Made by a program: the position numbers and the translations under genes. Shown piece after piece: positions 16,487-24,845 of a DNA stretch of 55,853 nucleotides; the first letter of the stretch is position 1, and each line of letters starts with the position of its first letter. This DNA is from Saprospiraceae bacterium (GTDB lineage: Bacteria > Bacteroidota > Bacteroidia > Chitinophagales > Saprospiraceae). Under the pieces are notes generated by a model. The model was not told the origin of the DNA, made no database searches, and was given only the letters and a program-made list of their open reading frames with translations. The stretch is taken from positions 1 to 55,853 of the forward strand of contig JANQPA010000027.1 in assembly GCA_028285545.1 (NCBI GenBank), given 5' to 3'.

Positions 16487-19045
16487 TTACCCACACTCCG
16501 AAAACCCGCAACTCTTACACATCAGACAGCCTTCTTTATAAATCAGACCATCTGGATCGCCGCAGTTTTTGCATTCTTCTTTAGTGGCTTTGGTACCGTC
16601 CGGAATGAATTTCTTTAGTGCCCGGATCACACCATTCTTCCAGGTGTTGATGTAATCTTGTTCCACATTTAAGCCTTCAACTAGATTTACCACATGAACA
16701 ATGGGCATTCCATGACGTAGTACGCCGGATATTAATTTAGCATAGTTCCAGTATTCCTTGTTGAAAGACCGAGACAGACCTTGAATGGTTATGCAATAAC
16801 CTTCACGATCCATGAACTGGAAGTCATAACGGTTACCATGATTTTCATCTCTTTCTTTGATCACCCAGCCCTTACTCACATAATCAGGTAAGCGGAAAGT
16901 GTCGATAGCTCTACCAGTGAAGATTTCATAGGGTTTTCCTTCAAACAAACCAATGACAGCGATCCAGTCTTCATCATTATTGCGGAAGCGAACAATAGAA
17001 GCATCGAGCTTTTTAGGTCGCTTTGGAGAATCCGTTTCTTTGAAAAGAGTTTGATCCACTTCTTCTTCCTTCTTCTCTTCATTAGAAACCAGAACCCCTG
17101 AACGAGACCCATCTCTATAAATGGTACATCCTTTACAGCCTTCTTCCCAGGCCGTTTCGTAAATTTTTTGCACCATATCAACGGTAGTTTCCTGAGGAAT
17201 GTTTACAGTAACACTGATGGAATGGTCCACCCATTTTTGGATGGCACCCTGCATTTTTACCTTTTGTACCCAATCAACATCATTGGCGGTGGCTTTGTAA
17301 AAGGGTGATTTTTTCACCAATTTATCCAGGGCCTTACTATCCATTTTAGTCACCTTATTCAAATCATGTCCCTCAACCTGAATCCAATCCAGGAATTTAT
17401 GGTGAAAAACATTGTACTCTTCCCAGTGATCGCCAACCTCATCTATAAAGGAAACATTCACATCTTTATCATTAGGATTAACTTTACGACGACGCTTATA
17501 GCTGATTAGAAATACCGGTTCAATCCCGGAAGAAGTTTGGGTCATTAAACTAGTAGTCCCAGTAGGAGCAATGGTTAGCAAAGCTATATTTCGTCGGCCA
17601 TATTTCACCATATCCTCATATAATTGAGGTGAGGCTTCTTTCAGGCGATTAATGAAAGGATTGTCTTTTTCACGTTTTACATCAAAAACAGGAAATCCCC
17701 CTCTTTCTTTAGCCATATCTACTGAAGACCGGTAGGCGTTTAGTGCAATTGTGCGATGGACTTTTACGGCAAAATCAATGGCCTCATCACTTCCATAACG
17801 ATAACCCAATGCTGCCAGCATATCTCCTTCTGCAGTAATTCCTACTCCTGTACGGCGTCCTTCAACACAAGTATGGCGGATTTTTTTCCATAAGTTTAGT
17901 TCTGTTCCTTTAATATTCATTGATTCGGGATCCTCTTGAATCTTTTCTATAATGCGGTCAATCTTTTCAATCTCCAGATCAATTATATCGTCCATCATGC
18001 GCTGGGCAAGTTGTACATGTACTGAAAACTTCTCAAAATTGAAGCGTGCATTCGCAGTAAAAGGATCTTCCACATAGCTGTACAGGTTGATAGCCAATAG
18101 GCGACAACTATCATAGGGACAGAGTGGAATCTCTCCGCAAGGATTAGTAGAAACTGTTTTGTATCCCAGATCAGCATAGCAATCAGGGACAGACTCACGA
18201 ATTACGGTATCCCAGAATAATACACCAGGTTCGGCAGACTTCCAGGCATTGAAGATGATTTTTTTCCAAAGTTTGGTAGCATCAATATCCTTAGTCATTT
18301 TTGGATCCTTGGCATCAATAGGAAATTTCTGCTGATAGGTTTGACCTGCCATAGCAGCCTTCATAAAGTCATCGTCAATTCTTACAGAAACATTAGCACC
18401 GGTGACTTTGCCTTGTTCCATTTTAGCATCAATAAAGTCACTGGCATCTGGATGTTTGATTGATAAGGAAAGCATAAGAGCCCCTCTCCTACCATCCTGT
18501 GCCACCTCACGAGTAGAATTAGAATAACGCTCCATAAAAGGAACAATTCCGGTTGAAGAAAGAGCACTATTCATAACCGGGCTTCCTTTGGGTCGAATAT
18601 GTGACAAGTCGTGCCCTACTCCACCTCGGCGTTTCATCAGTTGCACCTGCTCTTCATCGGTGCGGATAATTCCGCCATAAGAATCGGCACCATCGCCAAT
18701 AACAAAACAATTGGATAAGGAGGAAACCTGATATTTGTTCCCAATCCCAGCCATGGGGCTACCCTGAGGTACTATATAATTAAAACCTTTGAGGAGGTCA
18801 TAAATTTCTTCTTCATTTAAGGGGTTAGGGTATTTTTGTTCTATTCTAGCTATTTCTTTTGCGATGCGACGATGCATATCGTCTGGTGATTGTTCATAGA
18901 TGTTACCAAAGGAATCTTTCAGGGCATATTTATTCACCCATACACTTGCAGCAAGCTCATCTCCATTAAAATATTCAACAGCCCCCTTGAGCGCTTCTTC
19001 GTATGTAAAGGTTTTGGCTTTTTTTAAGGTTACTTGATTAGTCAT
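16487..19045 (-). CDS. nrdJ: Adenosylcobalamin-dependent (class II) ribonucleoside-diphosphate reductase
   Basis: 852 residues. Family features: KYALKDSFGNIYEQSPDDMHRR near the start, LSNCFVIGDG, the glycine-rich KRRGGVGHDLSHIRP, VSTNPCGEIPL with the active-site cysteine, TIAPTGTTSLMTQTSSGIEP, and GCKGCTIYRDGSRSGVL. The C-terminus is a Cys cluster (CKNCGDPDG, CMLC-like MCKSCGFSECG) that acts as the redox/zinc tail. The enzyme makes deoxyribonucleotides with a B12 radical and needs no oxygen. The absence of an nrdB neighbour agrees with class II. No cobalamin riboswitch box or clear NrdR box pair was seen upstream. The first ATG is used; an upstream 500-base spacer carries the promoter. Confidence 0.96.
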   Translation of the reverse strand: MTNQVTLKKAKTFTYEEALKGAVEYFNGDELAASVWVNKYALKDSFGNIYEQSPDDMHRRIAKEIARIEQKYPNPLNEEEIYDLLKGFNYIVPQGSPMAGIGNKYQVSSLSNCFVIGDGADSYGGIIRTDEEQVQLMKRRGGVGHDLSHIRPKGSPVMNSALSSTGIVPFMERYSNSTREVAQDGRRGALMLSLSIKHPDASDFIDAKMEQGKVTGANVSVRIDDDFMKAAMAGQTYQQKFPIDAKDPKMTKDIDATKLWKKIIFNAWKSAEPGVLFWDTVIRESVPDCYADLGYKTVSTNPCGEIPLCPYDSCRLLAINLYSYVEDPFTANARFNFEKFSVHVQLAQRMMDDIIDLEIEKIDRIIEKIQEDPESMNIKGTELNLWKKIRHTCVEGRRTGVGITAEGDMLAALGYRYGSDEAIDFAVKVHRTIALNAYRSSVDMAKERGGFPVFDVKREKDNPFINRLKEASPQLYEDMVKYGRRNIALLTIAPTGTTSLMTQTSSGIEPVFLISYKRRRKVNPNDKDVNVSFIDEVGDHWEEYNVFHHKFLDWIQVEGHDLNKVTKMDSKALDKLVKKSPFYKATANDVDWVQKVKMQGAIQKWVDHSISVTVNIPQETTVDMVQKIYETAWEEGCKGCTIYRDGSRSGVLVSNEEKKEEEVDQTLFKETDSPKRPKKLDASIVRFRNNDEDWIAVIGLFEGKPYEIFTGRAIDTFRLPDYVSKGWVIKERDENHGNRYDFQFMDREGYCITIQGLSRSFNKEYWNYAKLISGVLRHGMPIVHVVNLVEGLNVEQDYINTWKNGVIRALKKFIPDGTKATKEECKNCGDPDGLIYKEGCLMCKSCGFSECG

Positions 19046-19547
19046 ATTCCTAGCTTTGAAAAGTTTATATATATGTTGAGCACAATAAATTTTAATGGTA
19101 AAAAGGGTGCCAATCCTTTTCCCTAATAATTACTTACTGATGGAACTGATAAATGAGTTATTTATGCATGCCTGGAGTTTGCCTATAAAACTTTAAAGGA
19201 TAAAGTCCATACATGCACTTAGGTCTTAAGTATTAATATTCGACCCGAGATTAATGACCTTCACCGAGATTTTGAGTAATTAATTTTGAGTAGACCTAAA
19301 GGCTTCTGGCTAAAATTATACAGAAACGTTCGTACAAGATACGGTCCAGCCCAAATGTTTCCAAAATATTTTTTCCACAAATGTTAATTACTTGTGAAAC
19401 AATATTTTACAAATTGTCATTATCACAAAACATCAATGTAGTTACAATTTAATAAAAATAGAGGGGGGAATGCTACTTAAAAGTACTTTAAATTTATGAG
19501 TAGACACCTAAAAACTTCCTGTTTTTTAATTCAATTTTCGAATAAAA
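19046..19547. other. Upstream region of nrdJ
   Basis: 502 bases between two minus-strand genes. It contains an A/T-rich dyad cacaa...ttgtg at 19376-19396 and a near-duplicate phrase gagtagacctaaa (19294) / gagtagacacctaaa (19498). No RNA gene, riboswitch consensus or coding frame was recognised. The nrdJ promoter must lie here. Confidence 0.45.
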
Positions 19548-20327
19548 TCATTTTTCCCGGTCTTTTTTAAACAGATGTTTTGATAAAAACTTTCGGCTAG
19601 GACGTCGGTTATCGAAAATTAACTGGCGCAAAGAATACAGGTGCATGGCCAAAGCAAAAGGTACAATAAAACCAGGTATCCAAATAAAAGGAATTTGTGC
19701 AATAAATATGTTAGCAGGTTCATTCATAAATACCCGGATCGGGGAAGGAGTGGAAAGCATGGCTATCAAAACAATATTACAAAGTAAGGCCATCCCAAAA
19801 ATATTCCACAAAATGGCCTGAAAACGATGATACCGGCGAGGACCAAAAAAGGAGAATCCGGCCATCGGTGCAGTAATCCCAACAATAATGTCATAGTTCA
19901 GCCATTCAAAAGTCATTTGTAAGGGAACAAAACCTGCTTTATAGCCAAGCCACAAAAAAAGCTCCATTAAAATTCTAAAGGATTGAATGTAAATCAACCA
20001 ACTGGCGGGAATAACTTTCAGAAAACGATCAAAGGATGGCCAGAATAAAAAGAAAAAAACCACCAGCATGGGTGGAAAAAAAACATAGAAAATACGAGGG
20101 GGAAAAAAATCAAAAGCATCAAAAGCTCCCAACCAGGAAAAAATCAACAAGGTGATCAGCCAAAGTGAGGTGGCCAAAATAACCAAACGAGTGACTCGCT
20201 TGTGTTCTCCTTTTGACCACTCCAATTGCTTACCAGCAAATCGAAGCCCAAAAAGTAAACTATTAATAAGCCCAAGTACCAGAACAAAAATGATCAACTG
20301 TCCGGTTAGATATAAGAAATCATTCAT
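19548..20327 (-). CDS. Polytopic membrane protein of unknown function
   Basis: 259 residues with about seven predicted transmembrane helices (near 8-28, 46-68, 78-98, 105-125, 140-160, 175-198 and 210-235). The N-terminus is outside/short and the C-terminus is basic (RRPSRKFLSKHLFKKDREK). It contains WNIFGMALLCNIVLIAMLSTP and PFIWIPGFIVPFALAMHLYSLRQL, which are not signature motifs I can name. Proteins of this look are annotated as hypothetical in Saprospiria-type genomes. It is a single gene, divergent from parA. No catalytic residues can be proposed. Confidence 0.75.
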   Translation of the reverse strand: MNDFLYLTGQLIIFVLVLGLINSLLFGLRFAGKQLEWSKGEHKRVTRLVILATSLWLITLLIFSWLGAFDAFDFFPPRIFYVFFPPMLVVFFFLFWPSFDRFLKVIPASWLIYIQSFRILMELFLWLGYKAGFVPLQMTFEWLNYDIIVGITAPMAGFSFFGPRRYHRFQAILWNIFGMALLCNIVLIAMLSTPSPIRVFMNEPANIFIAQIPFIWIPGFIVPFALAMHLYSLRQLIFDNRRPSRKFLSKHLFKKDREK

Positions 20328-20801
20328 TTTCTCGTAATCTCAAAAGTCTCCAAAATCCTATGTGCAGTCTTTCTGTGAACAGAATTTAATTTACTACCAT
20401 CACCTGTAGGAAATATATTTAATTCCATCCCTCATCTTAAGTATCAAATCATAATTATCTATGGGGAATTTCAGATTATTTATTCCTACACTTAATTATG
20501 ACCTGGTACTTAATTTATAATTCGAGGCTTAAAATAACAAAAAGCTTGGTTTTATTATTGCCCAAGGATATCGTGGTGGGTTGAAGCTGAATAATATTTT
20601 CAACAAATAGTTGTCTTTTAATTCAGAAAAGCATTATTTTACTATCTAGTGCAGTTATTTTATATTATGATGGTAGTAGATCGTAACCAGAAGAGCATAA
20701 TAGGTTCAATGAAACCTTTAAATTAATAATCCTTCTACTTTATACCTTCTACTTTATACCTATTAATTAACAGGTGATATTCTTCAATTTTAAAACTAAT
20801 T
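20328..20801. other. Divergent spacer upstream of parA
   Basis: 474 bases without a gene. Noted items: two perfect copies of a 14-base unit (ccttctactttata) at 20731-20758 just upstream of parA, and a short near-palindrome aggttcaatgaaacct (20702-20717). Candidate binding sites for the partner protein could be here, but no iteron array like a classical centromere is obvious. Confidence 0.4.
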
Positions 20802-21569
20802 ATGGGACTAGTTATATCTCTACTCAATCATAAAGGTGGAGTTGGCAAAACGACGAGTGCAATTAACATAGGTGCTGGTTTAGCTGAATTGGATAAAAAA
20901 GTATTATTGATCGATCTGGACCCACAAGCTAATCTTACACTCTCGCTTGGTGTACCGCGTCATCCAAATACTATTTACGAAGCAATTAGAGGAGAAGCTC
21001 CTTTGGTTCCTTATCAGGTTAAAGAAAACCTGGATGTAGTCATTTCAACACTAGATTTGTCAGGAGCAGAAATGGAATTAATCAACGAAGCAGGGCGTGA
21101 ATTTATTTTGCGAGAATTATTCGAGCCAGTACGTGATAATTACCATTATATTATTATTGATTGTCCTCCTTCACTTGGTTTGTTAACACTAAATGCCCTA
21201 ACCAGCAGCGATCTGGTCTATATTCCTTTGCAAGCCGAATTTTTAGCCATGCAAGGATTGGCAAAAATCAAACAGATTATTTCAAAGGTAAGGCTCCGCT
21301 TAAATAAAAAACTGGAAATCGGAGGCGTGATTGCGACCATGTACGATCAACGAAAAGTCCTAAACAGGGATGTGGTTGAAACCATCCAGAAATATTTTGG
21401 AGAATTGGTTTTCGAAACAAAAATTCGGGATACTGTAGCCCTGGCAGAAGCACCTGCTCAACGAAAAGATATATTTGCCTATAATCGAAACAGTTCTGGT
21501 GCCCATGATTATTTAGAACTTAGCAAAGAAATACTTGCAAGAACAGAGAAACTAAGCATTGAGGCTTGA
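20802..21569 (+). CDS. parA: ParA/Soj-type ATPase
   Basis: 255 residues. Deviant Walker A with signature lysine: NHKGGVGKTTSAIN (about 8-21), Walker A-prime LLIDLDPQANLTLSLG (about 35-50), Walker B YIIIDCPPSLGLLTLNAL (about 113-130), and a later PLQAEFLAMQGL. The size and lack of an N-terminal HTH fit Soj-like ParA, which forms ATP-dependent dimers on nonspecific DNA and positions cargo or replicons. A normal chromosomal parB is not adjacent; a small ribbon-helix-helix protein gene follows immediately (start 21589). Start context shows no strong ribosome site. It is probably the first gene of a two-gene operon ending at the 22096-22156 terminator. Confidence 0.93.
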   Translation: MGLVISLLNHKGGVGKTTSAINIGAGLAELDKKVLLIDLDPQANLTLSLGVPRHPNTIYEAIRGEAPLVPYQVKENLDVVISTLDLSGAEMELINEAGREFILRELFEPVRDNYHYIIIDCPPSLGLLTLNALTSSDLVYIPLQAEFLAMQGLAKIKQIISKVRLRLNKKLEIGGVIATMYDQRKVLNRDVVETIQKYFGELVFETKIRDTVALAEAPAQRKDIFAYNRNSSGAHDYLELSKEILARTEKLSIEA

Positions 21570-21588
21570 GAAAACTTCCAATATTATT

Positions 21589-22098
21589 ATGAGTAAGAAG
21601 AAATTTACAGTAGGGATGGAAAGCTTGTTCAAAGATACACCTGATGAATTTGTAGAGGTGGATAAGAGCATGGCTTCTTCCGACTCTTCTGAAAAGGCCC
21701 ATCCCAGAAAAGCAAAAAGTAAAGAAGGAAAGCGAAAATCTTCATCGAAGGATTTCACTGACGATCTCCAGTCTTTTTTACAAGAAGCTTTTAAAGAATC
21801 CTTTGAGCAACAAATGTCACAGGAAACAAATCCTCTTTCCGCAGATATTAACATCCAAAAAAGATCTAAAAAACCAGTTAGTGGCCTGGATGCTCTCATT
21901 AGGAGTACCATTGAGCCAGATAAAGTCCATTTTAAAGGCCAATCAATCAAACAATTGACCCTCACCTTCGATGAGGAAAAGATCCAAAAATTGAAGAAAA
22001 TCGCCCGCACTCAGAAAAAATACCTGCGAAAAGTCATTAATGAAATTGTTGAAGAGTATATCAAGGATTATGAAGAAAAGAAAGGTAAGATTGAATAG
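21589..22098 (+). CDS. ParA partner candidate with ribbon-helix-helix and two GL-x-x-L motifs
   Basis: 169 residues from ATG 21589 (MSKKKFTVGMESLF). Order: an N-terminal basic motif KKFTVGMESLF (4-14), a charged, serine-rich, probably disordered linker (20-60), a helical segment (55-77), a second motif KKPVSGLDALI (94-104), and a C-terminal strand-helix-helix QLTLTFDEEKIQKLKKIAR...KYLRKVINEIVEEYIK (112-150) that reads as a ribbon-helix-helix DNA-binding fold. The two motifs resemble each other and the N-terminal LGxGLxxLL motif by which ParB stimulates ParA. Inference: a centromere- or cargo-binding adaptor for the upstream ParA. An in-frame ATG at 21559 inside parA would add ten residues and is less likely. 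No family name is recognised. Confidence 0.75.
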   Translation: MSKKKFTVGMESLFKDTPDEFVEVDKSMASSDSSEKAHPRKAKSKEGKRKSSSKDFTDDLQSFLQEAFKESFEQQMSQETNPLSADINIQKRSKKPVSGLDALIRSTIEPDKVHFKGQSIKQLTLTFDEEKIQKLKKIARTQKKYLRKVINEIVEEYIKDYEEKKGKIE

Positions 22099-22156
22099 AG
22101 AAAGTATAAAAAAACTGTGCCGCTGACAGCGGCACAGTTTTTTTATACTTTCTCTA
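22096..22156. terminator. Bidirectional terminator with 29-bp perfect arms
   Basis: Arms 22096-22124 and 22128-22156 are perfect complements around gac. The core cactgtgccgct-like stem is flanked by aaaaaaa on one side and ttttttt on the other, so it gives a U-tract in both directions. It spans the TAG stop of the ParA partner and the last three codons plus stop of the convergent thiolase gene. Confidence 0.92.
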
Positions 22157-23357
22157 AAATTGTGGCATAGCCTTGTCCCACACCTACACACATCGTCACT
22201 AAGGCATATTTTTTATCTTGTTTGTGCAACTCTATAGCTGCTGTTTGCAAAATGCGAGCTCCTGTCATTCCTAAAGGGTGCCCCAATGCAATGGCCCCAC
22301 CATTAGGATTAATTCTAGGATCATCATCGGCAATGCCCAATTTTCGGGTGCAGGCCAAAACCTGAACCGCAAAAGCTTCATTGATTTCAATAATGTCCAT
22401 ATCGTCTAATTTTAATCCAGCTTTGTCAAGAGCCTTTTGGGAAGCCCCAACAGGGCCTATGCCCATAATAGCAGGCTCCACTCCCACTACACCTGAAGAA
22501 ACAATCCTTGCCATAGGTTTTAATTCATAACGACTTAATGCATCCTCTGAAGCAATAAGCATAGCAGCTGCCCCATCATTTAAACCGGAAGCATTTCCCG
22601 CTGTGACCGTCCCTCCATTTTCTACCTTTTTAAAGGCTGTCCTCAATTTAGCTAAGGTCTCCAAACTTGTTTCAGGCCGGTTAAACTCATCTTGATTAAA
22701 AACCAAAGGATCCGCTTTTCTTCGAGGAATAGAAACGGGAATGATTTCTTCGGCAAGACGGCCTAAGCGTTGGGCGGTAGCTGCTTTCATTTGAGACCAA
22801 TAAGCAAATTGATCCTGATCCTCCCTGCTAATGCCAAATCTTTCCGCCAGGTTCTCTGCCGTTTGCCCCATGCTGTCGGTCCCAAACATATCATGCATTT
22901 TAGAATTGACGAACCGCCAACCAAAGCTGGAATCGTGCATTTGAGCATCTCGTCCGAAAGCCTTGGAAACTTTTGAAATCACCCAGGGGCCTCTGGTCAT
23001 ATGTTCCACTCCACCAGTGATAAAAAGATGACCATCACCAGATTTTATAGCCCTATTGGCATGAATAGCTGCAGACATACCAGAAGCACACAAACGGTTG
23101 ACGGTTTCTCCTGGTACCGTAAAAGGTAGGCCCGCCAGCAAAAGACTCATCCTCGCTACATTCCGGTTGTCTTCACCAGCCTGATTGGCACAGCCCATGA
23201 CAACTTCGTCATAATCTTCTTTTGGGATGCCAGGAAATTTTTCAAGCAAGGCCTTAATTACATGTGCGCCAAGATCATCTGTTCGTATAGGAGAAAGAGT
23301 ACCGGTAAATTTTCCAATAGGTGTTCTAATTGCATCTATAATAAATGCATCTTTCAT
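22143..23357 (-). CDS. pcaF: Thiolase, 3-oxoadipyl-CoA/acetyl-CoA acyltransferase (PcaF type)
   Basis: 404 residues with the full thiolase architecture: acyl-accepting cysteine C90 in VNRLCASGM, GGVEHMTRGPWV (115-126), NEAFAVQVLACTR, the catalytic histidine in NPNGGAIALGHPLGMTGAR and the second cysteine in MCVGVGQG. The block NQAGEDNRNVARMSLLLAGLP (about 58-79) is the recognisable PcaF/PaaJ signature, suggesting beta-ketoadipyl-CoA or another beta-ketoacyl-CoA as substrate. No other aromatic degradation gene is adjacent, so fatty-acid or short-chain ketothiolysis is a real alternative. The last codons lie inside the shared terminator palindrome. Confidence 0.9.
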   Translation of the reverse strand: MKDAFIIDAIRTPIGKFTGTLSPIRTDDLGAHVIKALLEKFPGIPKEDYDEVVMGCANQAGEDNRNVARMSLLLAGLPFTVPGETVNRLCASGMSAAIHANRAIKSGDGHLFITGGVEHMTRGPWVISKVSKAFGRDAQMHDSSFGWRFVNSKMHDMFGTDSMGQTAENLAERFGISREDQDQFAYWSQMKAATAQRLGRLAEEIIPVSIPRRKADPLVFNQDEFNRPETSLETLAKLRTAFKKVENGGTVTAGNASGLNDGAAAMLIASEDALSRYELKPMARIVSSGVVGVEPAIMGIGPVGASQKALDKAGLKLDDMDIIEINEAFAVQVLACTRKLGIADDDPRINPNGGAIALGHPLGMTGARILQTAAIELHKQDKKYALVTMCVGVGQGYATILEKV

Positions 23358-23475
23358 AGTTCGGTTTTATTTTTTTTGGAAAGGGATTTTAATACTTTTA
23401 TGCTCACAACAAAAACTTTAGTGAACTTCATTATTAAAATTACAAGTATGTGAAGCTTTTGTTGTAAATAGATCT

Positions 23476-23483
23476 TAGTTTTG
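23476..23483 (+). promoter_or_regulatory. Candidate -7 element (TAGTTTTG)
   Basis: Matches TAnnTTTG, 49 bases upstream of the small lipoprotein start. A TTG occurs at 23462 but is too close for the usual -33 spacing, so the assignment is weak. Confidence 0.3.
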
Positions 23484-23531
23484 CAATTGCAATATTAAAA
23501 AGAAGTTGTTTAAAATTAAATCGCTAGAATT

Positions 23532-23990
23532 ATGAAAAAAATCTTTTTTTCTCTGCTAATTATTGGATTAGGATTTTCAGCTTGTCAAACAGGAGAAAAA
23601 GGCCCCAGTGAGGAAGAGAACATAGCTGCTCAGGATCAATTATGGGATGAAGTTATGGCTGCACATGATGAAGTAATGCCCAAAATGAGTGAAATCAAAA
23701 GGCTAGAAAGAGAATTAGGAGGATGGATTGGGGAAGAAAGTTCACTGGATGCCGAAGCCCAGGAAAAAGTGGGTCAGATGGTACAGCAACTGGCTTCCGC
23801 AGGAGAAGGGATGATGGAATGGATGTCAAATATCCGTCAGCTTGAACCTCTACGTGCAGAAATGGAGCACCAGGGTATTGTTGATTATTTGAACGAGGAA
23901 AAAGAAAAGATTTCCAAAGTGCAAAAAGATATGTTGCAAAGCATTGAGGAAGGAAGCAAACTTTTGGAATCTTTATCAAGTGATGAGTAA
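23532..23990 (+). CDS. Small helical lipoprotein, function unknown
   Basis: 152 residues. Lipoprotein signal MKKIFFSLLIIGLGFSAC with the acylated cysteine at 18. The mature part is almost entirely charged and helical (about 30-150), with heptad-like spacing suggesting a coiled coil: DQLWDEVMAAHDEVMPKM, EAQEKVGQMVQQLASAGEGMM, LNEEKEKISKVQKDML. Bacteroidota proteins of this type are sometimes mislabelled as viral A-type inclusion protein. It is followed 183 bases later by the SCO1 gene on the same strand; a shared function in the cell envelope is possible but unproven. Confidence 0.8.
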   Translation: MKKIFFSLLIIGLGFSACQTGEKGPSEEENIAAQDQLWDEVMAAHDEVMPKMSEIKRLERELGGWIGEESSLDAEAQEKVGQMVQQLASAGEGMMEWMSNIRQLEPLRAEMEHQGIVDYLNEEKEKISKVQKDMLQSIEEGSKLLESLSSDE

Positions 23991-24173
23991 AAATCAGGGT
24001 TTGGGGGATAGGTATATTTTTATTTAAAGATGGTCTATTTGTATCACAAAATTCTTGAATAATTTTATTCCTTTATGTTGAAAATCAAGGCTTATTCCTT
24101 TTTTGAGGGTTTCTAGGTAATGATAAATCTGTTCTCCATAAAAGGAACAACATAAACATAATAATAGTACATT

Positions 24174-24794
24174 ATGAGAATTTCCATATTATCAATGCTA
24201 CTCTTCCTATTTCTGATTACCGGATGCATTCAACCCTCAGAGGATGATACACTTCCTATTTTAGGGAATAGAGAGTTCGTTGATGGCGATACAGTTTATC
24301 ATAGTATCCCGGACTTTCAGTTTGTGAATCAAGACAGCAGCTTTGTCAATAACGGTACCTTTGACGGCAAAGCTTATATCGTTGATTTTTTCTTCATTTC
24401 CTGTCCTACAATATGTCCCAAAGTGAAGAAGCAAATGTTGCGTATTCATGAAGAATTTAAAGATCAGGATCAGCTCGTTTTACTGTCTCATACCATCGAT
24501 ACCAAGCGGGATACCATAGAGCGTTTGGCCAATTATGCCCGAAACCTTGGCGTCAGTGCCCCTAAATGGCATTTCGTAACCGGAGACGAAGGAGAAATTT
24601 ATGACATCGCAGATGATTATTTTAGCATTGCCGTAAAGGATCCCACGGCCCCGGGTGGGTTTGACCATAGTGGGCGCTTGATTTTAATTGATGAAAATCG
24701 CCATGTAAGAGCTTTCTGTGATGGTACAGATGAGGAGTCTGTTACTTTGTTTATGGAGGATGTGAAGAAGTTATTAGCAGAAGATTATTTGTAA
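24174..24794 (+). CDS. SCO1/SenC-family lipoprotein
   Basis: 206 residues. Lipoprotein signal ending LFLITGC, then the thioredoxin-like SCO fold: VDFFFISCPTICPKVKKQM with the Cu-binding CxxxC (about 76-80), LLSHTIDTKRDTIERL, and the copper-ligand histidine in GGFDHSGRLILID (about 165). SCO proteins deliver copper to the CuA centre of cytochrome oxidase or act as thiol reductases. No oxidase genes are in the window. The ATG at 24174 opens the signal peptide. The transcript ends at a 44-base perfect palindrome right after the stop. Confidence 0.93.
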   Translation: MRISILSMLLFLFLITGCIQPSEDDTLPILGNREFVDGDTVYHSIPDFQFVNQDSSFVNNGTFDGKAYIVDFFFISCPTICPKVKKQMLRIHEEFKDQDQLVLLSHTIDTKRDTIERLANYARNLGVSAPKWHFVTGDEGEIYDIADDYFSIAVKDPTAPGGFDHSGRLILIDENRHVRAFCDGTDEESVTLFMEDVKKLLAEDYL

Positions 24795-24838
24795 AAATAA
24801 TAGGAGATTAGGGCCTAGGCCCTAATCTCCTATTATTT
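24795..24838. terminator. 44-bp perfect palindrome between SCO1 and amylase genes
   Basis: 22-base arms meeting at ggcct/aggcc (centre 24816/24817) directly after the SCO1 stop and 7 bases before the convergent amylase stop. It ends in aaataataggag / ctcctattattt, which gives a short U-rich tail in either direction. Confidence 0.8.
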
Positions 24839-24845
24839 CGATTTA

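Noticed and set aside
19046-19547. Cobalamin riboswitch upstream of the B12-dependent reductase
   Set aside because: No B12-box (GCCACTG-like) sequence or characteristic stem arrangement was found on the minus strand.
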